Source: Topomyia yanbarensis
Taxonomy: Eukaryota > Arthropoda > Insecta > Diptera > Culicidae
NCBI RefSeq assembly: GCF_030247195.1
Contig: NC_080671.1
Coordinates: 32,648,343 to 32,712,342 of the forward strand
Direction: 5' to 3'
Length of the DNA stretch: 64,000 nucleotides
Shown here: piece after piece, positions 33,421 through 44,985 of the stretch
Numbering within the stretch: the stretch's first letter is position 1
How the letters are laid out: each line of letters starts with the position of its first letter
The notes under the pieces: generated by a model
Told to the model about the DNA's origin: nothing
What the model saw: only the letters and a program-made list of their open reading frames with translations
Databases searched by the model: none
Translations under genes and position numbers: made by a program

Positions 33421-34978
33421 GGGTAATTTGGGGAGAGATGTCGCACATTTCTAAAAATCGATCCTGCATCAAAGTAAACCATTCAATAATTGAAGAAATC
33501 AGTTTTATCAATTGCAACTAGTTTCTAAAATACTATGAAATGGTTTTTGACATGAAAAAAAAAATTCATCAGATTTCCATGAACATTTTACAAAAAAAGG
33601 TCATTGCGGGAGAAATGCCGCATGTGCGGGTGAGACGCCGCACCGTGGTCACAACCTGAAAAATGGTGAACAAAAGTATTTTTTGGCTCGGCCAGCACCT
33701 TCCCTTTTCTTAAGGGGGTACTACCATTTCCAGAAACATTTTTTTATTCAATATATTAAAAACATTTTTCTTTCTCTACCTTGTGTAACGGTTAAGTTGG
33801 AGTAACTTAATTCAGGGTACTATTCATCTATATGCTTGTACGATATATGTGTTAGTAGCAGTTCCTTAAAAGCACTGTTTGGCTGTTTCTCCCAATTAAT
33901 TTATACAACTTAGGTTTGTTCTTGAAAGATTCATTTTGAAAAAGCATCAATTCGTTCAAATTTTCGCTTTTATCTCAATATTGACATCACTACAAATCAA
34001 TGCGTTCACGAAAATTAGTGCCTGAAACTTCAAAGAATAAACCGAAGTAACTAATTCTTAGATATATATCGCCCGTTCAAATATATAGATAAATAGACTC
34101 ATAACCATATATCGTCGCTGTTGTGCTATCTTGTGACAAGCGCCATTTAGCACATTTCGAGAAAAATGATTTTTAAAGTTTGAGATTGAATATCTTGAAA
34201 CTTATAAATGGTATAAACAATCCAAAGAAGACAATTGATGCTTCTATCTATTCTGCATTAATCTCTCAAATATTACGAAGATCGGTTGACTATGTTGCGA
34301 GTTTTTACCATGAATGTAAACAAAAGTCACACTCACACGTGTCATAGTCGCGTATTGATGACAAAATTTGTATGACGTGTCATAATCGTGCATGGAAAAT
34401 TTTCCATAGAAAAAAATCATAAATTTTTAACTTTTATTCATATCTTTGCGTTCATAAGGTCTATAAACAATTGGTGAAATGCATTTTGAAGGAAATGAGT
34501 CAGGGAATCTAGAAAAAAATTATTATTTTTGATTACAGTGTTGCCAAATATACTTTATTTCCAGTTTAAAACTAAAACTGTGTTTTTCTCACAACTCGTG
34601 TAATTTTCTTTTGAAAATGTTTATGCCATTGTGTTCCTCAGACATTTTCACACATAAAAACGTCTAAAACTTCAATATAAATTGAGCAAATCCCTAGATA
34701 CAGTGATTTGAAGCAAAAAACTCACAATTTCTCATCACGTTTCTCGCTATATCTAAGTAACCAAGTAGAATTTCAAAATTCTGAAAACGCCACTTTGTAG
34801 AGATTTTTCAAACAAGTAATGTGGCATATCTAACTCAGTTTACCCCAAAATGGCGTTTGTCATAAGATAGCACAACAAACAAATACATTTTAGCTATGCA
34901 TCCTCTTCCATTGAGTGCGGTATCTCACCCGCAATTTTGATGCGGCATCTCTCCCAATTATACGGGAGAGATGCTGCA
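33421..34978. repeat. DNA-transposon-like region with inverted GGGAGAGATGCCGCA boxes
   Basis: It starts GGGTAATTTGGGGAGAGATG, and near the other end the inverted form (GCGGCATCTCTCCCAATTAT) is at 34942-34961. Additional copies of the G-A-G-A-x-G-C-C-G-C-A word lie at about 33609, 33630, 34918 and 34964. At 34941-34978 two copies form a palindrome with 15-base arms and an 8-base loop. It probably represents a non-autonomous element whose end has been duplicated. Another MITE (34120-34876) lies inside. Confidence 0.5.
34120..34876. mobile_element. TIR MITE, 757 bp
   Basis: The terminal inverted repeats are about 29 bp with two mismatches: GTTGTGCTATCTTGTGACAA at left and TTGTCATAAGATAGCACAAC at right, each followed inward by a GCGCCATTT-like block. 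There is no coding capacity. No clear target duplication was found, so I leave the superfamily open. Confidence 0.65.
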
Positions 34979-36975
34979 CGACGACATTTTCCTCTAAACT
35001 TGTGGATGACCGTGCTCATGATCAGAATGCCTTTCAAAAGATCCCATCTATTCAACCGATACATGATTTACCAAACGAAATTTTAATGCGGTGCTGAAAA
35101 AATTCGGCACTCCGTGATGCAACTGAACGCACAAAATCATTAATAAAATTTTCGTGAGTCAAAAGGATAATTTTACATCTCTAGAGTTATAATTCTTCGA
35201 AAGACAAACTCACAATATCATAAAATAAAAGTGACCCCATATATGAGATATAGAGAGTGAAAAGAAGAAAAATTTAAGATGCTAGTACAAAAAAGCTATA
35301 CTTAATTGTAATATCTTTATATTAATTTGCCTCATTAAAAAAATTAGTGATGTACCCGAATTGGAAAAAATCTTGAAATTTGAACTAATTTTGTGAACAC
35401 TGTAAACTTTTTGGTATGTATCTTTAGTTTAAATAAAGGTAATAGTCATCTTCACCAACTCGAATAAAAGCAACAGATGTTGCTAAAAATCTATCCTTTC
35501 ATGCAACGTGTTCTATTTTGCACGATCTACCTAAACGACAACGTAAAAAATGAAAACTGAAAACACTGCCAACTAGCACCCCCCCCCCCCTACCACAAAA
35601 CAATTACGTTGCAACCCTATGTATCTCAGAACACGTTAATCACAGAGACTTCTTCAAAAGAGTTGTTCAGAATAATTTTCGAAATTACATTAACGTAGTA
35701 GGTAAGTGAAATAAAATCGATTAAATTCATCCAGCAGTACCAATTGGGTTGTGACATAAGACACGTAAAGAAGCCGTCATTTCTTCGAAACATGGTATCA
35801 AAGGATTTTCAGTACCTGCAAAAGCCATTAAAGCTTACATGAGAAATATTAAGCTGTTAATTGTTTTAGATTCCTTCATAAAAATGTGTTAGAAGGCTAA
35901 TTTTATCGCATAAGATTGTCACTTCTCAGAATGATTCTAAAGGAACCATTATAAGGTTAAGACAATGGTTCTATTGATACTATTGAAATCAAACAAATGA
36001 TGGCTATTGATTGAAAAAATGGATATATACAACACATGTGATGTATAATATCAGAAAGGTTCGATCTTACTGTTAGGTAAAACATCTTAGCAAGTTACTG
36101 CTTTCGGCAAAGCTAATCTGGACTATTTTGTCTGCATTGTCTGAAGAACAAACGATCGTTTATTCTCGCCGTTGTGATCGATCAAAATGAATAACCGGCA
36201 TCAGGAACACGTGGACAAATACGGCGGTCGTTGACTGTAGGTCTTGACGTATTAAATCGAGTATTCATGATGTGGAGCAGTGATGAAGCAGCTTAGGTTG
36301 GCAGTAGTTGTCTATATTCAATTTCATCATGTCAACAATGCAGTACTGAACTTTTCCACAACTTGATCCAGGCAAAAAGCTTCAGTTTTAATACCAACCT
36401 AAAATACGTGGTTGAATGTGACAGCTATCAAATCGAAAACCCCGTGTAAATGGACAATGGAAAATTTGCGGTACGGTAACATTCTGTGGCACCGCGTAGG
36501 TGCAATGATCCAATCACAAATTATTGTCATAATTCGGAGAAGCCACCGACGATACTTCGACCAGAAGCTGCTTTCGATGTGTCCTCAATAATGTTGTGAG
36601 AATGCGGCTGGATGATCCATTCATTCCTATGTTACCACTGAACAAACAACTCTTTGTACTTTTAAAGGACAATTTATTACGTACCAGTTCTACGATCAGA
36701 CGACACATTACGTATCACCATGTTCCAAAACCATTAAGGAAAATCCGTTCACATCATAATGACAGATGCAATAGCTGCATCCAGTACTCCAAAATCAACA
36801 GCTTGCACGAACAGTAACAAGCAAGGAAACAAGGCAGCATCAACGATTTCAGTGTGAATCAAGGCAGCATAAACGATAATGATATTGACGTACATGACAA
36901 CGCCGCAAAAAAAGGTTTTCAATTGTAATGGCAAGTTGCGCGCAAGTAGTTCTAATGGACAGCAACTAATATTTG
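34979..36975. other. Gene-free region
   Basis: No credible coding signal or paired ends. It includes a C-run at 35579-35590. Short ORFs near 36514-36934 on both strands overlap each other and look like chance. Confidence 0.35.
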
Positions 36976-37065
36976 TTTATATTTGCTTTTTTTCTCCAAC
37001 TATTAAATGTATAAAAGATCAACGGCTCTTTTAAGCTAACGCATTGAGCCGTGCCAAATGAAAAA
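36976..37065 (+). mobile_element. Orphan I-like 3' end with terminal hairpin
   Basis: GGCTCTTTTAAGCTAACGCA followed by TTGAGCC at 37023-37049 has the same layout and loop as the 3' hairpins of I copies 2 and 3 (GGCACCTTTAAGCTAACGCA...GTGCC). The stem bases differ in a compensated way (GGCTC/GAGCC against GGCAC/GTGCC). An AAATGAAAAATTAATTAAAA tail follows. It is probably the 3' end of a 5'-truncated copy of a related element. Confidence 0.65.
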
Positions 37066-37099
37066 TTAATTAAAAATGGTTTGATTTAAAAGATTGATT

Positions 37100-37612
37100 C
37101 CGTACAATTTTCCTAATCGATATTCAAATGAGAAGTCATATATAATTATGCCCGTCAGTAATCTATGTTCTGGAGCCCGGCGCGGTTCTTGACGGCCCTG
37201 CATGTGTGAAGTGAAATTCCCAAATTGCTGTTGTTTCGGGACGTGTTTTGAGCTTTTATTCACTGTTCAAGTGTTCAAAGGATCGTCGGATAGTCGTCCA
37301 TGATGGAATACGCCGGAGGAAATAGATTCCTGGAGTGTGACGACTCTAAACATCGCTTCTCGGAGGCTTTTCTTCACCGCAGAAGCATCATCAGAAGCGA
37401 AAACAAGCCGGGAGAACGAATACACCTCCGCGCCCGCCGCTCAGCACTTCTGTACGAATGATGTTACTACGAACGAGAGTGTAAGAAGAACCAAGCTATT
37501 ACGAAAGTGAGACGGACAAACCCACTAAAAAGCGCGTATGCACACTACACGGAGAGCTTCATCGACCGCATGGTTTTTCTGCCTGTCTCTCGTTCTTTCT
37601 GCTATAGAATTT
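37100..37612. other. Gene-free patch of raised G+C
   Basis: 37290-37560 is noticeably richer in G+C than its neighbours (GACGACTCTAAACATCGC, CGCGCCCGCCGCTCAGC). I see no ORF beyond 60 codons and no domain, and cannot assign it. It may be an old retroelement UTR or LTR. Confidence 0.35.
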
Positions 37613-37622
37613 GTGCGTTGCA

Positions 37623-38468
37623 CAGAGGAGTAACTGGAACAAATACTTGGCCAATAACCAAAAAAAAAATATTTTCGATTTTTTATTAAGTTATATTTTT
37701 TTAGATACCTAAAAGCATACTACATATTGTGGCACAATAAGGAGGTTGCCAAAAATTGCAAAGGATTTTTTGCATGGATACAAAATGGTGATATTTTAAG
37801 AGGTTTTTAATCATATTTTATTATATATCCTGTAAATTCGCTTTCTAATGATAATGCCTGTATTAAATAAGACAATATTATAACAAACGTAATTGAACAC
37901 AACTATTTGTGTAATCTCAGCTTAAAAATAACCGAAAATAGTAGTGTTTCTGTGTATTGGACCAGCTTTAGAAACACCCTTTTTAAACATTTTATTCCAA
38001 ATTTGAATGATAAAAAGTTACATTATACGGCAAGATCCGGTAAAGTTGCTGAAACAACATTACAAAACAAGATTCCGGCTATCCGAAAAATATTGAATCT
38101 CTTCCGATCTTTTCCGATCCACAAATTCCAAGTGATTTGAAAATGTTGATATTTTTACTAATTTGAGGTACGCCAAAATGCTGTAGGGTCAAATACTATG
38201 TTTGGCAAAATGAATCTTTATGAATATGTGCACAGGTATCCCTTTTCTTCTTCCTTTTCCACTGAACAACGGTTTATGCAGCGGAAAAAACAAATGTATT
38301 CACAAAGGTCACCTCGAAAATACTAGTATTCGAAAGGATCTAGAAAATTGACCCCCAAATAGTCCCAAAAACCAGGTATTTTCTATTTTTAGTTTACATT
38401 AAGGCATAATAACAGCAATAACCGCAATAAATAGTTTTGGCCAGGGTTCGACCCCAGTTACTCCTCTG
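37623..38468. mobile_element. TIR element, 846 bp, CAGAGGAGTAACTGG ends
   Basis: The left end CAGAGGAGTAACTGG and right end CCAGTTACTCCTCTG are perfect inverted complements over 15 bp. Weaker similarity continues inward (CTTGGCCAA and CCTGGCCAA). The flanks are TGCGTTGCA at left and TGCGTTGGG at right, an imperfect 9-bp or perfect 7-bp duplication. CAG ends suggest hAT, while a 9-bp duplication would suit a MULE. It is non-coding and AT-rich. Confidence 0.65.
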
Positions 38469-38516
38469 TGCGTTGGGCGTTTTAGGTCTGTTCACTCGTT
38501 GAGTGCTTACTGGGAG

Positions 38517-38922
38517 CAGAGTTACAAATAATCGAAGCTCTTTTTTGATGGCTGAAAATGAACCTGATGCGACTCGTGGTGAATAGAAAAAAATATTCAT
38601 TCAAATATCCATGTTATTCATTCAGTTGAATATCGTACAATATATTCATTTCACAAATTATCAAGGAAAATGTTTTCAAATGCCGGTAAAGCATATGAAA
38701 CAACAATCATCATCGCTTTCATTTTGCCAGTGCCTACTTTGATGCGTTTGATTCGTTGCTGCACGGTCGCTTCGTGTAATAATCGTAGACGAATGAAAAT
38801 GTGCATGAATGAATAGGCGGTTTGTTCGTTTGACGTTTTCAGCTGCGTCACTGAATATTGAAAATGAATGCGGCTGAATATGATCAATTTTCATTCAATG
38901 AATTTGAATATTTTTAACTCTG
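38517..38922 (-). mobile_element. hAT-type MITE, copy B, with 8-bp TSD
   Basis: A 406-bp element. Its ends are CAGAGTTACAAATAATCG at left and ATATTTTTAACTCTG at right, and a perfect octamer ACTGGGAG flanks it on both sides (38509-38516 and 38923-38930). It is inverted relative to copies A and C. It has no ORF. Confidence 0.88.
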
Positions 38923-38995
38923 ACTGGGAGTGTATTCTTGGGTGTGCATGAGAATCGTGGTGGAGTGTGAGCGACGGGAGTGAGTGATGAGCGGG

Positions 38996-39047
38996 CTCTG
39001 TATATTTTTGTTTCTCGGTGCACACTGAGAAACAGAAATATGCAGAG
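38996..39047. other. Imperfect palindrome with 25-base arms
   Basis: CTCTGTATATTTTTGTTTCT... (38996-39020) pairs with ...AGAAACAGAAATATGCAGAG (39023-39047) with three mismatches and a two-base centre. It could form a cruciform or a stem-loop. It does not coincide with a transposon end that I can define. Confidence 0.6.
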
Positions 39048-39179
39048 TTTGCATGTTTTCTATTTCCGTGTTTTTTATTCTGCCGTGATTTTTATCCATT
39101 TTCGAGAGTGTACTTCTAGTGAGTATTCGGTGAGTGTATGGACCGAGTATACCCAATGCGTGCGGTTTGCAGCGCAGCA

Positions 39180-40190
39180 CACGAGGGGTGATTTGAGGGA
39201 TATGGTGCCGAAGACTAGATGTAGTTATCTGTGCATTATTGGTAACATAGAAAAACTGGTATATTTTTCTATAAACATATTCTAATTTATATTTAAATTT
39301 TATTCAATTAAATACACTAAATACGTGTCGATTTCTTACATCATGTAAGGAATCGAAAGTCTGGTTGTAATGTTATAATCCATTTGATACAAACATTACA
39401 TAAAGGCGGGGCTGGTTAATGGAACCATTACCTCGGAACACGGTTTGCCCTGTATACGAAATGGGTAATCGTAAAATTAATTGAGCTAGCCTAAATCCTG
39501 GAATCAAGTTTTTTTGCAGGTATGCATATAAATACATGGAAATAACTTTTTTTCTGTAAGTAAGCCCTTTCATATGATGTTGTTATTTGTTATTTGATTG
39601 ATCTTCCTAAAAATTACCAACTTTTCTGTAAATGCATATATTAAAATTATATCTTCGGAAAAGTTGTAGAGCAAGATTTTGCCAATAACTTTGCTGAAGA
39701 CACAAAGACTTTATCTTTAATATCTTCAACATTATTACTGGTTATTTGTGTTTGATCCCTTCAATAAAAATTTATTAACATAACTTTTTAACCATCACTC
39801 TGGCAAGTTCGTTATATTCAGTGAAATGCTTTGAGTTATCAAAATGGAAATCTTTCTAATTACAACTATGGCCTATCTCGTGTATTTACATAGTAATGAG
39901 GGAATTTTAAAAAAAAATGTTGTGTTTCAAATGATAATTGCTTGTTACCGGGGAAACGTCAATAATATTTTCAGATGACAAGGTTTGTCATTTGCTACTA
40001 TGCTTGTCGTGAAGAATTCTCCTGTAAGTGAAATTTCCCAATTATTATTTTTTGGCATAAAAATTAATCTATCGTCTTGACACAGTTGTAAATTTCGCTT
40101 TCACGAACATCTTTGCTGAATACACGAATTCTCTTCTTTAAATGCCTAAGAAGTTATAATTCGTTATATTTGGATGACCCCAAAAATATT
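39180..40190. other. Gene-free AT-rich spacer
   Basis: No credible ORF. Phrases such as TTGCTGAAGACACAAAGAC and CTTTGCTGAATACACG resemble each other and phrases in other repeats of the window, so it is probably old repeat DNA without visible borders. Confidence 0.35.
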
Positions 40191-40315
40191 TATTTTTGCC
40201 TTTCTCCTATAGAAAGGCTATGCAATCGATCTGTAAATCGACTTGTTAACCGAGGCCTCTAGGGCTGAGTCTCTTATACCATTCAACTCAGCTCGACAAG
40301 TTCGGCAAATGTCTG

Positions 40316-41468
40316 TGTCGAGCTCAGGATCGCTTCACGGTACATATATGCATACGTTTGAAGTTGGCTGAAAGCCTTCATGTATCAACCAGTAAATTGC
40401 TCAAGGAAGCACTATATTGAGAGTGGGCGAATTACCCAATAATAACAAAAGGCCTCATGATAGCCGTAATTACTCATCGACGCTCGTGTCCCAAGCTGCA
40501 TTAATTGCACCATTCATACGGTGGTCTAAGCTTCCACCAGGGACGAGACTCCAGGTAACTGGTGAAATTTATGATAGTAAGTTACTTGGCAAGGACCATG
40601 AGGAAATGCGAAGAAAGCAATTATCGTCTAGAAGGGACGATAGTAATAAAACTCTCAGACGGTTGCCAAAATAATACAGCATTGTGTACGTAGGCGATCC
40701 CGGCGAGGCGCATGTACCGCCACGAAGGCCGTAAAAGAAAAAAAATAATAAAGTGATCTAGCGACGGTCATGGGAAAAAATCCAACATAAAGGTATCCGG
40801 TCTAGACCGATACCAAATAGATAATTTTACCAGCGCCGAAAGATATAGAATTGATTTGTTTACCAGCGCAAAGGGTTTAGGATTTGAATTGTTTACCCAC
40901 CCTAAAACAGTCTAGCAGGCAGGAACATAATTTGCCGGCCGTACCGAATGGACGGCGGAAGGCAATAAAAAACACATCACGGTAGGAGTGAGCGAGAAGG
41001 GTGGATAGCTAGGACTAAGAAGGTAGGTGAATAGTTAGATTAGGAATTTGTATATATAGTTTTAAGAATATGAAATTAAATCAGTCGTTCAGTCGCTTTT
41101 TTCCCATAGCAGTGGTTGAGTCGTTTTTCTTTCTAAGTAGAAACCGATGACACGTTTTTTCCTTTGTAGTGATTCGCAGTTGAGGAGGTCCCTACCAGCG
41201 CCCAGCAGACGTCAATCAAACCAACAGAGGAGTTGGTAGAGAAGTATCATTTATCATATAATCTATTTCTTTTTTTTCTCCTTTCCAAGGTACAACCCGC
41301 TAGGAAAACCGTAGTCATCATAAGTCGTACTTCCGGCTTATGACCTACTAGATTTCCCTCCGGGTAAAAGAAATTTTAAAAACCAAAAATAAAATAAATT
41401 CTTTTATCAAATCCATTGAGGAAGCAAGTGCGAAGCTCAGTAACACGTCGTTGCTAAGCTAGAAACAA
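40316..41468. mobile_element. Solo LTR, 1.15 kb
   Basis: It starts TGTCGAGCTC and ends CTAGAAACAA, between two copies of GTCTG (40311-40315 and 41469-41473). On either side the culicine repeat is uninterrupted. A retroelement-like polyadenylation context (GAAATTAAATCAGTCGTTC) lies near 41070. There is no internal protein, so it is most simply a solo LTR left by recombination. The 5-bp duplication and TGT start fit the BEL/Pao or Gypsy type. An 85-codon ORF inside is not recognisable. Confidence 0.6.
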
Positions 41469-41625
41469 GTCTGTGTGTATGAATGTGTGTGTGTATGTAT
41501 GTATGCGACCAAAAATATGCCCATCGGTTATATCGGAGATGGCCGAATCGATTTTCTCACACTTTGTCTCAAATGAAAGGTACAACGTTCCGATAGGCTG
41601 CTATTGAATTCCATTCAATTCCGAC

Positions 41626-42023
41626 CAGAGTTACAAATATTCATATTCATTGAATGAAAATTGATCGTATGCAGCCGCTTCAGTGACACAGCTGGAAACG
41701 TCAAACGAACAAACCGCCCATGCATCCACGCAGATTTTCATTCTTGTCCGATTATTACACGAAGCGAACGTGCAGCAACGAATCAAACGCAATTAAGTAG
41801 GCCCTGGCACCCTGGTACAATGTAATCGACGATAATTGTTATTTTATATGCTTTACCGGTATTTGAAAACATTTGCCTAGATAATTAGTGAAATGAATAT
41901 TACGCGATATTCAACTGAATGAATAACATGAAATTTAGAATTAATATTTTTTCTATTCGTCACGAGTCGCATCAAGTTTCTTTTTCAGCCGTCAACAAAG
42001 ATCTTCGATTATTTTTAACTCTG
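41626..42023 (+). mobile_element. hAT-type MITE, copy C, with 8-bp TSD
   Basis: A 398-bp element with ends CAGAGTTACAAATATTC and ATTATTTTTAACTCTG, flanked by perfect ATTCCGAC octamers (41618-41625 and 42024-42031). It is inserted in a culicine repeat monomer, whose sequence reads through when the MITE and one octamer are removed. Confidence 0.9.
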
Positions 42024-42640
42024 ATTCCGACCTCAGGTTCCGGAGTTACGAGTTGAAGATTACGATCACGCATGAAGTTTCCATATGAATTGGTATCAGC
42101 ATGTTATCTAAAAGATGTAAAAACTCATAAAATGTGTTTTAAATTTCTTGGATTTATAGTATAAGCTCACTGATTTCCAATTAAACCCACGTTGTCCACT
42201 TTGGACACCTTTGGCGGAACTGCAAGCTTCGGGAAAGTGGCCGAGTTCCTGAAGTGAATTTACATCTGCTTCTTAGAAATGTCTGACTCTATTTGCTCAA
42301 ATTTAGTCTCAAATGAAAGCTTCAGCATCCCTATTGACTGCTATTGAATTTCATTGGAATCGGGGTTCTGGTTCCCGTGTTACGGGTTAAAGTATGCATT
42401 CACATGCGAAATTCCCATACAAACCTGTATGATCATTATATCTAAATGATGCTAAACTAATTGAAATAAGTTTTAAATTGCTTGAAATTGTTGGTCCAGA
42501 TCACTAATTGCAAATCAAAGTCTCCCTTGACTACATTGAGAACTGTTGAAGATCCTAGAAATTCGAGGAAATTGCCAAGTTCCAAAATTAGATTCCCATC
42601 TGTTTCTCATATATAATGGCTCGAATCTCATAATCTTAGT

Positions 42641-44799
42641 CTTAACCCTAGAACGTTGCACTTGCGTTTTATACCCTAGAACGTTGCACTGGGGTACCTT
42701 AAGGCTTTTGTAGTAGATTGTTAGTTCTTCCAAGATAACACTATTTTATCTGCATATTATTAGAAAATTGGCTAAGAAATATGATTTGTTTAATCAAAGA
42801 AACAGCTTTAACCCATTTTATAAACATCATAATGTCTTACAATATTCAACAAAGTTATGGGCTTCTTAAATATCTAAAATATTCTAGAGGACATTGTTGT
42901 AGAAAAATGAATACGACAAAAGTTATTTAAAAAAAACAGATTTTAATGGGTTCATTAGAAAACGTCACATAACAACGAAACGCCTATAGTTAGAAAGTTG
43001 GTATCTGCTGTAAAATTGCTAAAAATAATATTTTCTTGCTAAAGATTCAAGATGCCTGGAGGGACCAGTAAAAATTTACATTTCAGAAACGTCTTTGCAC
43101 TTCATTTTGGAGTATGATCTTCTACTTATGAAAATCCGTTTTAATAACCCCAAAAACTTGTCTGAAGTTACCAAAACTCAAAACGTTATGGTTTAGCCAT
43201 AAAATAATTGGAGACATGAAATTGCACTATTTAACCACTCTGCTGCTGTCAGATTTGACCCTCTTTCTCCTATACTTGGTAGTATAGATCACCAAAAAAT
43301 GGCAAATATTGGCCACAGTGAAAGTAATTTAAACATACTACTAAAGGTCAATCAATGATAAAACAAATTTTTAATATACCCTATGAATATGGAAAACGTA
43401 ACTAAATTTTCCCTTAATTTTGCGAGATTTTCAAATAATAGTTATTGAAAATTATTATTGATTTTGATTCAAGACGCACATCATACGAGATAACAGCAAG
43501 GTAGTGACAGCAACTATGTTCATACATGCTGGGCATAACGGTTATGCTGGTAGGTAGTTGTCTCAGCTTGGAAAGCTTGTTTTAGCCTGGACGCAAATAC
43601 CTGAACCAGTATATAAACAACAGAAATTCAACTGACTTCATTTTAGTTTTACCTAGTTTTTATTTAAAAACATTTCAATAAAGGAAATATTTTGATTGAC
43701 ATTTTTTTTTCAATACATGTATACTGAAAGCTGAAAGTATTGCCGAAAATTGTAAAAATCATTCTATTTCGGATTAAGTTCATTATAAAGTCAAAATTCA
43801 ATTATTAACAAATTTTGTAATATGCAATATGATAATTATTTCGCATCTTTTGAGTTTGGAATCTCAAAAATCTCAGCTGACTAACTAAATAGAAAAGAAA
43901 TAAAAATTATACCTTTCATCTGAAATTGAAATCATCAATCAATTACCAATAATTTTCAAATGCCTTTGGCAACTTCGTCTTATTTAAGAGTGCAGTTCAT
44001 AAAAAGATAACATTTTGAGAAACATAACTCTAAATTATATTTACGTGTGAATTACTGGCATACGGAGTATTTCCACAATCTAGTTCCCTACCTTCATCCA
44101 TCGGTTGGTGAAACAAAACGTTCGAAATATCCTATGTTGTATTTCACGATGAAGCAGTTTAATTCAACAATGAGATTAGTTGAACCCCAGTCGTTTGTGT
44201 CTTGGCTGAAATGGAAGTATAACGGCATATGCAATTGTGTCTGGACTAAAACAAGCGTTACCTGCTGAGACAAGCGTTTCAAGCTTTAGCTCAGGTAAGC
44301 TTTTCAAGTTTTGTGCTAGGCTTAAACGTTCGTGTCCAGACTGAAATTGACAGCATGAAACCAATAGCGTTGGATTATTGTTTTCAACAAAAACTTAGTT
44401 GGCCCAAATATTAACTATACGAAACAAAAAACTCAACTAATTTTTTAGTTGAAATTTTGATGAATCGGGTTTCCGCGTTTAGATGTTTTCCAGAGTTTGA
44501 AGACGAATATTTTCTTCTAATACATCAAAACTATGGCTTCTATTATTCAAATAGGATAAGTTCTGATAATACTTGATTTTTTTAAATCAATTCACTCATT
44601 TTTCTCAGAGATGGCCAGACCGATTTGCCCAAAGACAAATTTTGCGCTAAATCGTATTCAGAGTTGGCAACACCCTCTCAGATTTTAATGAAACTTTCTG
44701 TACATGAAGACTTTGTCACAAAAAGCCACATTGCATACTGTTTTTCTAAAAATGATCTAGACTGTCTTTTGAAAAGGGTCAAACTTTTTTACCATTTTT
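42641..44799. other. Gene-free region with short repeated motifs
   Basis: CCCTAGAACGTTGCACT occurs twice close together (42645-42661 and 42671-42687), probably a transposon end. No coding signal is credible. Elsewhere it is AT-rich without paired ends. Confidence 0.4.
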
Positions 44800-44916
44800 T
44801 GCCTTTCTCATATAAAGAAAGGCTATGCAATCACTCCAAAAATCGATTTTTTAGCCGAGGCCCGGAGGCCCGAGTGACATATACCATTCGATTCAGTTCG
44901 TCGAGATCGCAAAATG

Positions 44917-44985
44917 TCTGTGTGTGCGCATGTATGTGTGTATATATGTTTGTATGTATGTGTGTATGTATGTGTGTCAAATAAA
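44917..44985. repeat. GT/GTAT microsatellite
   Basis: Degenerate TGTG/TATG repeats at a fixed position in the culicine repeat. The same position in other copies holds GT or CA runs (41468-41512 and 60681-60716). Confidence 0.85.

Larger units (their letters stand above)
40197..42640 (+). mobile_element. Culicine hairpin repeat A, copy split by two insertions
   Basis: The hairpin end is GCCTTTCTCCTATAGAAAGGC at 40198-40218. The boxes CGAGGCCTCTAGGGC and CAACTCAGCTCGACAAG follow, up to CAAATGTCTGTG. A solo LTR (40316-41468) interrupts it. It resumes with a GT-rich microsatellite and the box GAGATGGCCGAATCG, is interrupted again by a hAT MITE (41626-42023), and continues through two diverged copies of a roughly 370-bp monomer (CTCAAATGAAAG...GCTATTGAATT...TCCGGAGTTACGAG...). 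The far end (CCACTAGGTGGATTAA) is not visible, so this copy is truncated near 42640. Confidence 0.7.

Noticed and set aside
38447..38458. GGTTCGACCCC, a B-box-like sequence suggesting a tRNA or SINE
   Set aside because: No A box at the right distance and no cloverleaf. It lies inside the inverted end region of the 37623-38468 element.
40417..40674. 85-codon ORF inside the solo LTR
   Set aside because: No recognisable domain. It is short and starts inside an LTR without a coding context.
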